A stretch of 64,000 bases of DNA from Planctomycetota bacterium (GTDB lineage Bacteria > Planctomycetota > UBA1135 > UBA2386), in the NCBI GenBank assembly GCA_016872675.1, contig VGZG01000004.1, positions 1 to 64,000 on the forward strand. The letters run 5' to 3'. The position numbers were made by a program, and so were the translations under genes. The notes below the pieces were generated by a model. It ran no database searches and was not told the origin of the DNA. It saw nothing but the letters and a program-made list of their open reading frames with translations. Positions 9,167 through 18,729 of this stretch are shown here, piece after piece. Numbering within the stretch: the first letter of the stretch is position 1; each line of letters starts with the position of its first letter.

Positions 9167-10294
9167 TCAGCCGCCGCTCGGGAAGAAGCGCTTGAGCCGC
9201 AGGATCGGCGCCTCGAACAGCCGCCAGCTGATCGCCGCGACGAGCCAACTGCCGCACAGGCAGCACAGCCCCAGCAACGCCGCGATCGCCTGCGCCGGCA
9301 ACACGCTGGCGATCGTCTGCTTTGTGCCATCGGGCAGCGCCAGCACGCCGCGGGTCAGCACGTCGAGCACGAGGAAGTGCACGAGGTAGACGCAGTAGCT
9401 CACCTGCCCGAGCGCGCGCAGCGACGCAAAGCGGCACACCGACGCCACGAGCCCGGGCTGGCGCGCGAGGGTGAGCAAGCCGACCGCGAACGCTAGCGCC
9501 GCCAGCAGACCCCAGCGCTGCATCGGGATCGCCGGGGGGAACGAGGCGCCGGTCAGCCGTGCGATCGCCAGCAGGCCGCCGAAGCCGAGCCACGCGCACG
9601 CGACGCCAAACCAGCGCGGCGGCGGCGGGACCAACGCCAGCAGCGCGCCGGCGGCGAGCGTGTCGAGCCGGCACGGCGTCAGGAAGTGCGTCGTCTGCAA
9701 CCCGCCAGCCAGCAGCCCCAGGCGCAACGCGGTCGCGACGACGATGGTCGCGATGCAGACGCGCGCCAGGGCCCGTCGCGAGCACAGCCAGACGACCGTC
9801 GGCCACACGAGATAGAACTGCTCCTCGATCGCCAGCGACCACGTGATCAGCCGCGCCGGATCCAACGTGCCTTCGCCGCACAGCGCGTAGCGGACGTTCT
9901 GGTAGTACAGCAGGTAAGAGGCCTTCTCCGCCCCGGTCGTCGCCGGCCGGTCGAGCGCGAACAGCAGCAGCCCGACGACGAGGTAGTACAGCGGGAAGAT
10001 GCGCAGGACCCGCCGTGCGTAGAAGTTGCGGAAGTACCCCGGCGCGCCCTTGGTGCGCAGCAGGATGCCGGTGATCAAGAAGCCGCTGAGCACGAAGAAC
10101 ACGTCGACGCCGCACCAGCCGAGCAGCGCGAACGTCGGGTACAAGTCGGTCGGGGCCGGACGCACGGCGCCGAGCAGCCCGACGTCGAGGAACATCGCGT
10201 GGAACGCGACCACCGCGAGGATCGCGAAGCCGCGCAGGCCGTCGAGCGCGTCGAGGCGCGCCGGCTCGGCTGTGGGCAGGCACACGTACGCCAT
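9167..10294 (-). CDS. Acyltransferase 3 family membrane protein
   Basis: RLDALDGLRGFAILAVVAFHAMF..GVDVFFVLSGFLITGILL..ARRVLRIFPLYY..TWSLAIEEQFYLVWP. Confidence 0.93.
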   Translation of the reverse strand: MAYVCLPTAEPARLDALDGLRGFAILAVVAFHAMFLDVGLLGAVRPAPTDLYPTFALLGWCGVDVFFVLSGFLITGILLRTKGAPGYFRNFYARRVLRIFPLYYLVVGLLLFALDRPATTGAEKASYLLYYQNVRYALCGEGTLDPARLITWSLAIEEQFYLVWPTVVWLCSRRALARVCIATIVVATALRLGLLAGGLQTTHFLTPCRLDTLAAGALLALVPPPPRWFGVACAWLGFGGLLAIARLTGASFPPAIPMQRWGLLAALAFAVGLLTLARQPGLVASVCRFASLRALGQVSYCVYLVHFLVLDVLTRGVLALPDGTKQTIASVLPAQAIAALLGLCCLCGSWLVAAISWRLFEAPILRLKRFFPSGG

Positions 10295-10296
10295 GC

Positions 10297-10890
10297 TCAG
10301 ACCGGCTCGGGGTCGTAGGCGAGTTCGCGGACCGAGACCGTGCGCCGCTCGGCGTCGAACGTCAGACAGCGGTCGTGCGGCAGCGAGTAGACATGCAGCG
10401 TCACGGTGACGTCGCCGCCCGGGCTCGCGGGATTGCCGAGGCGATGGATCGCGCGCACGCGGTCGGCGGTGGCGACGGCGCCGACCGCGCTGATCACGCC
10501 AGCGCCGGTGAGCTCGAGGCCGACGTTGCCGCCGCGGTCGCCAACCTCGCCGGCGACGCCAGCGTCGGGCAGCGAGCCACCGGGCACCTGCCTGAAGGTC
10601 TCCTCGGCGATCTGGCCGCGCACCAGCCGCACCCAGCCGCAGTTGCCGGCGTGGTTGTGGATCGGCGTGAACTGGCCCGGCGCCCAGGTCAGCGCCATGA
10701 CGTCGAACCAGCGGCTACGGTGCACCTTGCGGCGCGCGTACTTGTGCGGCAGCGTGCCGACGAAACGCTGCAGTTCGCGTTCGTCGAGAGTTCCGTCGGC
10801 GAGGATCGCCTCGACCGCCGGCACCGTGACGCCGCCGGGTGGCAGCGCTTCGAGCCGGTCGATCAGGGTCTGCAGACGGACGAGGGGCAT
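10297..10890 (-). CDS. Cysteine dioxygenase family protein
   Basis: Cupin motif TPIHNHAGNCGWVRLVRGQIAEETF and C-terminal VTLHVYSLPHDRC. Confidence 0.85.
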   Translation of the reverse strand: MPLVRLQTLIDRLEALPPGGVTVPAVEAILADGTLDERELQRFVGTLPHKYARRKVHRSRWFDVMALTWAPGQFTPIHNHAGNCGWVRLVRGQIAEETFRQVPGGSLPDAGVAGEVGDRGGNVGLELTGAGVISAVGAVATADRVRAIHRLGNPASPGGDVTVTLHVYSLPHDRCLTFDAERRTVSVRELAYDPEPV

Positions 10891-10951
10891 GCGCGGATCG
10901 TGCCCGCGGCGGGCCGCCGCGACCAGGGGGTCGTCGGCGGACTCGCGCCGG

Positions 10952-12949
10952 TCACGCGCCGTACTGCTTGATGGCAGCGTCCAGGCGCGGCAGCACGGCC
11001 TTGATGTAGAGCGCGACCGCGGCGGCGGCGCCGGCGATCACCAGGAAGAACAGCGTCGGCGGCATCGCCCCCTGCAGCACGCCGAGGAAGCCGGAGAACT
11101 TGTTGCCGACCGCCGTGGCGAAGAACCAGCCGCCCATCGTCAGACCGACAAAGCGCTTGGGGCTCAGCTTGGTGACCAGCGACAGCGCCATCGGCGACAG
11201 GCACAACTCGCCCACCGTGACGATCGCGTAGAAGCCCATCAGCCAGAGACCGCTGACCTTCGCCGCGCCGTCGCCGGAAACGGAGCCCGCGAGCGCCATG
11301 AACAGCGCCGACAGCGCCGTGATGACCATGCCGGCGAGGATCTTGCGCGCCGTGCTGAAGTCGACGCCGCGCTGCATCATGCGCGCGAACGCGATCATCA
11401 CCACCGGCGTCATCAGGATGACCCACAGCGCGTTCCACGACTGGTAGAGCTCGCTGTTGGCCGTGCGCAGGTACTGGCCCGGCGGCAGCGTCGGCGGGTT
11501 GCCGGCGTACAGCGCGTCGAAGGCGTCCTGGGTGACGAGATACGCGGCGAAGCGCGCGCCGCCGTCGGCGCGCACGAACGCGACGCGCTGGGTCGCCGAC
11601 GCGCCGCCGTCGACGGTCACCGAGACCATCGGCAAGCCGTGCGAGTCGACGTCCTCCTTGACCGTGACCTTGGGGAACACGTCGCAGGCGAAGCGCTTCC
11701 ACGCCTTCTGCTCAGCGGTCAGTTCGCCCTGCAGCGGCAGCGCCTCGACGGCGACGTCGGCCGGCAACTTGGCGCGCAGCTCGGCGAGGCTGGCGTCGTC
11801 GAGGCGCTTCTGGCCGAACATGCGCGCCTGCGCCAGCGTCGCGATCGGCAGCAGCGTCGACTTCGCCGGGCGCGGCACGTCGGCGGCGGCGTTGCCGTAG
11901 TAGCCGGGGTAGGCCTCGCCGGCGAACACCGTCTTGCCGTTGACGACCACGCTGTCGGCGACGGCGACGACCGGGTCCTTCTGGCCGAGGTGGCGCGCCG
12001 TGGTGTCGTTGGCCCACGTCGTCATGGCGCTGCCGTTGAGGTGCAGCACCATGAAGAACGTGCCGCCGGCGAGGTAGATCGGCATCAGCGCCTTGAGGCC
12101 CGGCCGCTCCGCCGGCTCGGCGCGCTGCGACAGGCGCGCGAAGAACAGCAGGATCGGGATCGCGCCGATCAGGAAGCCGAAGTCGGTCGGCTTGACCAGC
12201 TTGGTCAGGCCGCCCGGCAGCACGTAGACGGCGAGCGCCCAGCCGGCGACGCCGAACAGCAGCGCCGGGCCGAGGATCTTCAGCAGGATCTCGCGGAACG
12301 ACGTGTCGCCGGGGTTGGTGCCCGGCGTGCGGTCGGCGCGCGCGAGCACGTTCCACGACGCGCCGAGGATCACCACCGAGAGCAGCATGCCGACGCCGGC
12401 GGCGAGGAAGACCATCTCCCACCAGAAGGCGTTGCGCATGTAGGCGACGAGGAAGTTCGCGAAGAACGCCCCGACGTTGATGCCCATGTAGAAGATGTTG
12501 AAGCCGGCGTCGCGCTTGGGGTCGCCCTTCGGGTACAGGTTGCCGACCATCGCGCTGATGTTCGGCTTGAAGAAGCCGTTGCCCATGCACAACAGCACGA
12601 GGCCGACCGGGAACGACCAGCCTTGGCCCGTGGCGAGCAGGAAGAAACCGCTCGCGAACAACAGGCCGCCGATCAGCACCGACTTGCGGTAGCCGAGGAA
12701 GCGGTCGGCGAGCAGGCCGCCGAGGTACGGCGTGAAGTACACGAACGCGAGGTAGATGCCGTAGATCTCGTTGCCGTCGGCCTTCGACCAGCCGAGGCCG
12801 CCGCTCTCGGTGTCGGTCGCGTACAGCAGCAGCACGCCGACCATCGTGTAGAAGGCGAGGCGCTCCCACATCTCGATGAAGAACAGGCGGTACAGGCCCT
12901 GCGGGTGGCCGGTGAACATTGAGCCGGGGGATTGGGCGGCGGAGGTCAT
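10952..12949 (-). CDS. POT family (peptide:H+) MFS transporter with large mid-protein insertion
   Basis: GLYRLFFIEMWERLAFYTMVGVLLLY, GGLLADRFLGYRKSVLIGG, FNIFYMGINVGAFFA; about 250-residue non-TM insert. Confidence 0.9.
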   Translation of the reverse strand: MTSAAQSPGSMFTGHPQGLYRLFFIEMWERLAFYTMVGVLLLYATDTESGGLGWSKADGNEIYGIYLAFVYFTPYLGGLLADRFLGYRKSVLIGGLLFASGFFLLATGQGWSFPVGLVLLCMGNGFFKPNISAMVGNLYPKGDPKRDAGFNIFYMGINVGAFFANFLVAYMRNAFWWEMVFLAAGVGMLLSVVILGASWNVLARADRTPGTNPGDTSFREILLKILGPALLFGVAGWALAVYVLPGGLTKLVKPTDFGFLIGAIPILLFFARLSQRAEPAERPGLKALMPIYLAGGTFFMVLHLNGSAMTTWANDTTARHLGQKDPVVAVADSVVVNGKTVFAGEAYPGYYGNAAADVPRPAKSTLLPIATLAQARMFGQKRLDDASLAELRAKLPADVAVEALPLQGELTAEQKAWKRFACDVFPKVTVKEDVDSHGLPMVSVTVDGGASATQRVAFVRADGGARFAAYLVTQDAFDALYAGNPPTLPPGQYLRTANSELYQSWNALWVILMTPVVMIAFARMMQRGVDFSTARKILAGMVITALSALFMALAGSVSGDGAAKVSGLWLMGFYAIVTVGELCLSPMALSLVTKLSPKRFVGLTMGGWFFATAVGNKFSGFLGVLQGAMPPTLFFLVIAGAAAAVALYIKAVLPRLDAAIKQYGA

Positions 12950-13066
12950 GGAAGGAGCGGGGCGACGGGTACGGGGCGGGGACGGAACGAGGGAGCGGCG
13001 CGAGGGGTCGGCGTGAAACGAACGCGGCCGTCAGCGACGGCGGCGTGCGGGGTCAGGCGGCACGGC

Positions 13067-14539
13067 TCACTTGATGCCGTGCATCAAGCGATTGAGCGGC
13101 TTGCTGAGCACGAGCAGCACCACGCCGGCGCCGATCGCCATCCAGGTGATCGGCGTGTAGGCGGCGACGTAGCCGCTGAGCGGCGCGCCCGCGCCGGGCT
13201 CGGCCGTCGCGCCGGCGAGCGCGCTGAACAGGCCGGCGACGAGGTTGCCCATCGAGATCGACAGGAACCACGCGCCCATCACCACGCCGGTCATGTGCGC
13301 CGGCGCCAGCTTGGTCACCATCGACAGGCCGACCGGCGAGATGCACAGTTCGCCCGTCGTGTGCAGCAGGTAGACGACGAACAGGCCGACGAACATCGCC
13401 GCCGACTTCGACTCGAAGTTGTCGATCGCGAACAGCAGGAACGCGAAGCCGAGGCCGACCTGGATCAGGCCGAGGCCGAACTTCGCCGGGATCGACGGAT
13501 TGCGGTTGGTGCGGTCGAGCCACACCCACAGCCACGCGAACACCGGCGCCAGCGTGATGATGTAGACCGGATTGACCGACTGGAACCACTCGAACTGGAA
13601 CGAGCCGAAGTTGCCGACGTGGTCCTGCGCGAAGAAGTTGAGCGAGTTGCCGGCCTGTTCGAAGCAGGCCCAGAACAGCGCGTTGACGAACAGCAGGACG
13701 ATCAGCGCCAGGATGCGCTGCATGACGACCTTGCCGAGCTTGGCGCCGGTGAACAGCAGGTAGCCGACCATCAGCGCCGACAAGACCTGCAGCAGCTTCG
13801 AAGCGACGCCCTTGTTGTCGAGCAGCAGGTAGACGAGCGGCGTCAGCGCCATGCAGGCGGCGACGACGAGCGCGACCGGGCCGACGCCCTCCTTGCCGGG
13901 CGGCGTGCCGCCCTTGCCCTGCAGCAGCGCGCCGCCGAGCCAGAACACCAGGATGCCGAGCAGCATGCCGGCGCCGGCGAGGCCGAAGCCCCAGCGGTAG
14001 TCGGGCGTGACGACGCCGTCGGCGCCGACCGTGCCCATCTGCAGCGACATCCACGCGCACACCACCGGCGCGAACAGCGCGCCGAGGTTGATGCCCATGT
14101 AGAAGATCGTGAAGCCGCCGTCGCGGCGCGGATCGCCCTGCTCGTAGAGCTTGCCGACCAGCGAGCTGATGTTCGGCTTGAACAGGCCGTTGCCGACGAC
14201 GACGCCGGCGAGGCCGAACAGGAACGCCGTCTCGGTCGGGATCAGCAGCGCGAACTCGCCCGCCGCCATGACGATGCCGCCGAGGATGATCGAGCGGCGG
14301 TAGCCGAGCACCTTGTCGGCGACGTAGCCGCCGAAGATGCCGGTCGCGTAGACCAGCGCGGTGAAGGCGCCGTAGGCGAGCGAGGCCTCGTCCTGCGGCT
14401 TGCCGAACTGCTGCACGACGTACAGCGCCAGCAGCGCGCGCATGCCGTAGTAGCAGAAGCGCTCCCACAGCTCGGCGAAGAACATCATGTACAGGCCGGG
14501 CGGGTGGCCCTGGGCGGGCGCGGCAGAGGCAGAGGTCAC
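13067..14539 (-). CDS. POT family (peptide:H+) MFS transporter
   Basis: GLYMMFFAELWERFCYYGMRALLALYVV, GGYVADKVLGYRRSIILGG, FTIFYMGINLGALFAP; probable GTG start at 14539. Confidence 0.9.
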   Translation of the reverse strand: MTSASAAPAQGHPPGLYMMFFAELWERFCYYGMRALLALYVVQQFGKPQDEASLAYGAFTALVYATGIFGGYVADKVLGYRRSIILGGIVMAAGEFALLIPTETAFLFGLAGVVVGNGLFKPNISSLVGKLYEQGDPRRDGGFTIFYMGINLGALFAPVVCAWMSLQMGTVGADGVVTPDYRWGFGLAGAGMLLGILVFWLGGALLQGKGGTPPGKEGVGPVALVVAACMALTPLVYLLLDNKGVASKLLQVLSALMVGYLLFTGAKLGKVVMQRILALIVLLFVNALFWACFEQAGNSLNFFAQDHVGNFGSFQFEWFQSVNPVYIITLAPVFAWLWVWLDRTNRNPSIPAKFGLGLIQVGLGFAFLLFAIDNFESKSAAMFVGLFVVYLLHTTGELCISPVGLSMVTKLAPAHMTGVVMGAWFLSISMGNLVAGLFSALAGATAEPGAGAPLSGYVAAYTPITWMAIGAGVVLLVLSKPLNRLMHGIK

Positions 14540-14716
14540 GCGGTGGCTCCTGTCGGAACGAGGGGAGAGGAAACGAGCCGGCGCACGGTAGCGCGCCGGC
14601 CCGCCCAAGGCACCGACGATGTGCGGTCGGAACGCGGCGAGACGCGCGCGCCCCCTTGCCTGCCGCGGAACGCTTCTGCACCATGGCCGCCCCGCAAAGG
14701 AGCATCGAGAACGCAC

Positions 14717-15427
14717 ATGGGCCGCCAGTGGCTGCACGCCAAGAAAGAGGTCACCGCCAACCGCCGGGCGCAGCTGACGTCCAAGCTCGTCCGCGAGATC
14801 ATGGTCGCGGCGAAGATGGGCGTGCCGGATCCGGCGATGAACCCGCGCCTGTCGCTGGCCGTCGAGGCCGCGCGCAAGCAGTCGGTCAGCAACGACGTCA
14901 TCAACCGCGCGATCAAGAAGGGCTCCGGCCAGGGTGACGACGCGGTCAACTTCGAGCTGGTCACCTACGAGGGCATGGGACCGTGCAACGTGCCAGTCGT
15001 CATCGAGTGCCTGACCGAGAACCGCAACCGCACGGCGCCGGACATCCGGATGCTGTTCAAGGACGCGCAGTTCGGCAGCAAGGTGATGTTCCTGTTCGAC
15101 CACGTCGGCATCGTCGAGGCGACGCACCCGAAGGCCGGCCAGGACCTGGAGTCGGCGGCGATCGAGGCCGGCGCGCAGGACGTCGAGAAGCTGGAGAGCG
15201 CCAAGGAGGAGGAGTCCGGCGGCCGCTTCTTCACCGAGCGCACCGACATGTACCCGGTCGCCGAGGCGCTGAAGAAGCTCGGCTGGAGCGTGACCACCGC
15301 CGAACTCGGCTACCGCGGCAAGGACCCGCTCGACCTGGCGACCGACGACCGCGCGCGCGTGGCGGCGTTCCTCGAGCGCCTCGATGAGAACGACGACGTG
15401 CACCGCGTCTACGCGGCGCTCAAGTGA
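14717..15427 (+). CDS. YebC/PmpR family DNA-binding regulatory protein
   Basis: MGRQWLHAKKEVTANRRAQLTSKLVREI..NPRLSLAVEAARKQSVSNDVINRAIKKGSG..YEGMGP..VPVVIECLTENRNRT. Confidence 0.93.
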   Translation: MGRQWLHAKKEVTANRRAQLTSKLVREIMVAAKMGVPDPAMNPRLSLAVEAARKQSVSNDVINRAIKKGSGQGDDAVNFELVTYEGMGPCNVPVVIECLTENRNRTAPDIRMLFKDAQFGSKVMFLFDHVGIVEATHPKAGQDLESAAIEAGAQDVEKLESAKEEESGGRFFTERTDMYPVAEALKKLGWSVTTAELGYRGKDPLDLATDDRARVAAFLERLDENDDVHRVYAALK

Positions 15428-15466
15428 CCGCGCGCGGGCGCCGGCCCGCCGCTCGCGCCGCAGCGC

Positions 15467-16093
15467 TCACGGCAGCGTGACGACCAGCGGCAGCCGCGCC
15501 TGCTGCGCGAACGCCGCCGCGGCGGTCATCGCCGCGAGCCCGCGCTGGGCGGCGGCGACGAACTCGCCGCCCGCCGGCGCTGCGTTGTCGCGCCAACCGG
15601 CCAGCACGTCGGCGTCGGCCTGGAAGGTGCGCTGGTTGAGCCAGCGCAGCTGGTCGTGCAGCACGCCGACCGAGCCGAACTCGGCGGTCTCACCGTCGGG
15701 CATCGGCACGCGGAAGGTCACCGGATAGTCGCCCGGCAGCCAGATCGTGCACGCCAGCAACTGGCCGTAGCGGCTGCGCGCGAACTTGGCCGCGGCGGCC
15801 TCGCGCCAGTCGCGGTCGAGTTCGAGCAGCGGCGGCACGGTCGCCGGCCAGTCCAGCTCGGCGCGGTCGGCGAGCAGGCCGAGCAGGCGGACGGCGAGGA
15901 AGCCGCTGTCGCCGAGGTCAGCGGCGAACGCTTCGTCGCTGGCTTCGTCCCACGCCAACTGCTCGCCGACCTTGGCCGCGACCGACGCGCGCAGGTCGGC
16001 GCGCCAGGCCTCGACGCCGGCGCGCAGCCGCAGCGCGTCGGCGGGGTTGCCGCCGAAGTGGCGGCTCAACGGGCCGGCGAACGCGCGTGCCAT
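15467..16093 (-). CDS. Hypothetical protein, translationally overlapped with AlgX/AlgJ-like gene
   Basis: MARAFAGPLSRHFGGNPADALRLRAGVEAW..; ATG overlaps stop of upstream gene. Confidence 0.7.
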   Translation of the reverse strand: MARAFAGPLSRHFGGNPADALRLRAGVEAWRADLRASVAAKVGEQLAWDEASDEAFAADLGDSGFLAVRLLGLLADRAELDWPATVPPLLELDRDWREAAAAKFARSRYGQLLACTIWLPGDYPVTFRVPMPDGETAEFGSVGVLHDQLRWLNQRTFQADADVLAGWRDNAAPAGGEFVAAAQRGLAAMTAAAAFAQQARLPLVVTLP

Positions 16094-17310
16094 CAGCGCT
16101 TGGGCGCCCACCACTCCGCCGAGAAGTAGCTGCGTTCGACGATCTCCCACAGCACGACCTTGGCGCGCTGGCCCGGCCGGATCGCCGGCCGCGCCTCGCG
16201 CATGGCTTCGAGGCCCGACGCGCCGATCACCACCGTCGTGCGGATCGACCGGCCGAGGTGCAGGGCGACGGCGTTGGCGCCGTTGTCGTGCGCGAAGCTG
16301 GTGCCGATCAGCCAGACCGACGCCGTGTCGTCCTTGCCGTCCATGCCGATGCGACCGGTCGGCGTGCTGAGTTCGACGCCGTAGTACTCGCGCGTCTCCG
16401 CGAGGCGGTCGGCGAGCAGGCTCAGCGGCACGGGCCGGCGCAGCCCGAGCGCGGAGGCAGGGTCGGGGACGTCGACGACGGCGAGGCCGAGGTTGGCAGT
16501 GATGTCGCCGACGAGGCGCGTCGCCGTGACACCGCTCAACGCCATCGGCGTGCGCGGTCCGAGCGCCTCGCCGTAGCGGGCCTCGAGGAACGCTGCCGTC
16601 GCGGCGCCGGCGGCGAGCGCGCCCTCCTTCCGCCAGTGCGTGTCGCCGCGGTAGTAGAGCGGCGCCGTCGGATCCGCGGCCCGCGCCGCTGCCATGGCCG
16701 CGGCGAGGTCGACGGCCGGGATGCCCAGCTCGGCGAACTCGGCCAGCCCAGCGGCGTAGCAGCCCGCCTTCGCCGCCGGCAGCACGCCGTCCGGCGCCCA
16801 CTTCTCCGCGTGCACGCGCTCCTTGTCGGGCACGAGCGCGATCACCAGTTCGGCGCCGGCAGCCTTCACCTGGTCGCGGACGCCGGCCAGGAAGGCCCGC
16901 CGCGCCGGCGCCGAGCGCTGCCACGCGGCGAAGTCGATCCTGGTCGCGTAGTCGAGGAACAACCACTCATCGCGGCCGACGCGCACGTCGTTGCCGCGCG
17001 GCACGCCCAGCCGGTAGCGCAGTTCGTTCCAATTGGCGCGCAGCCAGAACGTCGCCGGCGCGTCCTCGCGCAGGTGCTTCTCGAGCTGCGCCATCCAGCT
17101 GCCGTCGAGCGCCGCGGCGATCGCCGGTGTCGGCGCCTTGGTCTGCGTGCGCAGCGGCAGCAGCGACTCGTCGCGCCCGAGCAGCCCGTGCCAGACGAGG
17201 TGCGCGAGCGGCGCCGACGCGAACAGCCCGCCGATCGCGATGACGGCGAACCAGCGCACGGCCCACTGGGCGGGCGTCTGCGGCGCGGCGGCGGCTTCGA
17301 GGGTCGTCAT
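16093..17310 (-). CDS. AlgX/AlgJ-like SGNH acetyltransferase-associated protein
   Basis: GRDEWLFLDYATR..VIALVPDKERVHAEKW..PLYYRGDTHWRKEGALAAG..LIGTSFAHDNGAN; next to MBOAT gene. Confidence 0.85.
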   Translation of the reverse strand: MTTLEAAAAPQTPAQWAVRWFAVIAIGGLFASAPLAHLVWHGLLGRDESLLPLRTQTKAPTPAIAAALDGSWMAQLEKHLREDAPATFWLRANWNELRYRLGVPRGNDVRVGRDEWLFLDYATRIDFAAWQRSAPARRAFLAGVRDQVKAAGAELVIALVPDKERVHAEKWAPDGVLPAAKAGCYAAGLAEFAELGIPAVDLAAAMAAARAADPTAPLYYRGDTHWRKEGALAAGAATAAFLEARYGEALGPRTPMALSGVTATRLVGDITANLGLAVVDVPDPASALGLRRPVPLSLLADRLAETREYYGVELSTPTGRIGMDGKDDTASVWLIGTSFAHDNGANAVALHLGRSIRTTVVIGASGLEAMREARPAIRPGQRAKVVLWEIVERSYFSAEWWAPKR

Positions 17311-17315
17311 GGCCG

Positions 17316-18695
17316 TCAGAACTGGAAGTAGAGGAAGGCGACCATGTCCTGGCCGAGCAGTTGCGCGATCGCGACGACGAACGCCAGCAGCGCGCCGAGC
17401 ATGACCAGCGGGTGGCAGCGCGCGACCAGTTGGTCGCTGCGCGGCAGGAAGAAAGCGATGCCGAGTCCGGCGATCAGCGCGATGGCGGCGTCCGGCGCGC
17501 GCTGGCCGAGGTCCGGCAGGACGCCGACGCCATTGGCGCCGCGCATGCCGGCGACCATCTGGCCGAACTCGCCCATCGTCTGGCAGCGGAACAGCACGAG
17601 GCTGAGCGTCCAGATCAGGAAGGTCAGCGCCACCTGCAGCGGCCGCGGCAGCCAGCCGTAGGGCGTCGACTTGCCCAGCCGCCGTTCGAGCGCCAGGCAC
17701 AAGCCGTGCCACCCGCCCCACAGCAGGAACGTCCACGACGCGCCGTGCCACAGGCCGCCGAGCAGCATGGTGATCATCACGTTGCGCTGCGCGATCGCCT
17801 CGCCGCGGCGGTTGCCGCCGAGCGGCACGTACAGGTAGTCGCGCAGCCAGGACGACAGGCTGACGTGCCAGCGGCGCCAGAACTCGGTGATGCTGTGCGC
17901 GCGGTACGGTGACAGGAAGTTCGGCGGGAAGCGGAAGCCGAGCAGCAACCCGAGCCCGATCGCCATGTCGCTGTAGCCCGAGAAGTCGAAGTACAGTTGC
18001 ACCGCGTACGCGACCGCGCCGGCCCACGCCGCCGCCGCGCCCGGGGCGTCGAGCGCGTAGACGGCGTCGACCAGTTCGCCGGCGGCGTCGGCGATCAGCA
18101 CCTTCTTGGCGAAGCCGAGCGCCAGCAGGAACACGCCGTCGCTCGCCATGCGCAGGTCGACGCTGCGTTCGTGCAGTTCCCGGCGCACGTCGCCGTAGCG
18201 CACGATCGGCCCGGCGACGAGTTGCGGGAACATCGACACATAGCACAGCAGGTCGAGGAACGACCGCTCCGGCGGCACGTCGCCGCGGTGCACGTCGATC
18301 ACGTAGCTCATCGCCTGGAAGGTGAAGAACGAGATGCCGATGGGCAGCAGCACCTGTTCCCATTCGACCGGCCACGGCGCGACCGCGTTCCAGCTGCCGA
18401 CCAGCAGGTTGGCGTACTTGAACCAACCGAGCAGCGCGAGGTTGGTGACCACGGCGAAGACGACCCAGAAGCGGCGGTTGCGGCCGCTGTCCTTCGGGCC
18501 CATCGCCCGCGCCGCGCCGTAGTCGAGCGCGACGCACAGCAGCATCAGCAGCACGTAGTGCGGCCGCCACCAGCCGTAGAACACGAGGCTGCCGAGCGTC
18601 AAAGCGAGGTTGCGCCAGCGCGGCGGCGCCGCGGCGTAGACGGCCAGGAAGACCGGCAGGAACCAGAACAGGAAGAAGAACGACGCGAAGACCAT
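17316..18695 (-). CDS. MBOAT family O-acyltransferase (AlgI-like)
   Basis: PIGISFFTFQAMSYVIDVHRG..YFDFSGYSDMAIGLGLLLGFRFPPNF..SITEFWRRWHVSLSSWLRDYLYVPLGGNR. Confidence 0.95.
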   Translation of the reverse strand: MVFASFFFLFWFLPVFLAVYAAAPPRWRNLALTLGSLVFYGWWRPHYVLLMLLCVALDYGAARAMGPKDSGRNRRFWVVFAVVTNLALLGWFKYANLLVGSWNAVAPWPVEWEQVLLPIGISFFTFQAMSYVIDVHRGDVPPERSFLDLLCYVSMFPQLVAGPIVRYGDVRRELHERSVDLRMASDGVFLLALGFAKKVLIADAAGELVDAVYALDAPGAAAAWAGAVAYAVQLYFDFSGYSDMAIGLGLLLGFRFPPNFLSPYRAHSITEFWRRWHVSLSSWLRDYLYVPLGGNRRGEAIAQRNVMITMLLGGLWHGASWTFLLWGGWHGLCLALERRLGKSTPYGWLPRPLQVALTFLIWTLSLVLFRCQTMGEFGQMVAGMRGANGVGVLPDLGQRAPDAAIALIAGLGIAFFLPRSDQLVARCHPLVMLGALLAFVVAIAQLLGQDMVAFLYFQF

Positions 18696-18729
18696 CGCGC
18701 GCCCTACCTCGCCGCTCCGGCCGCAGCGC

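Noticed and set aside
9686-10318. Plus-strand ORF opposite the acyltransferase gene
   Set aside because: Antisense to a clear acyltransferase 3 gene; low-complexity translation.
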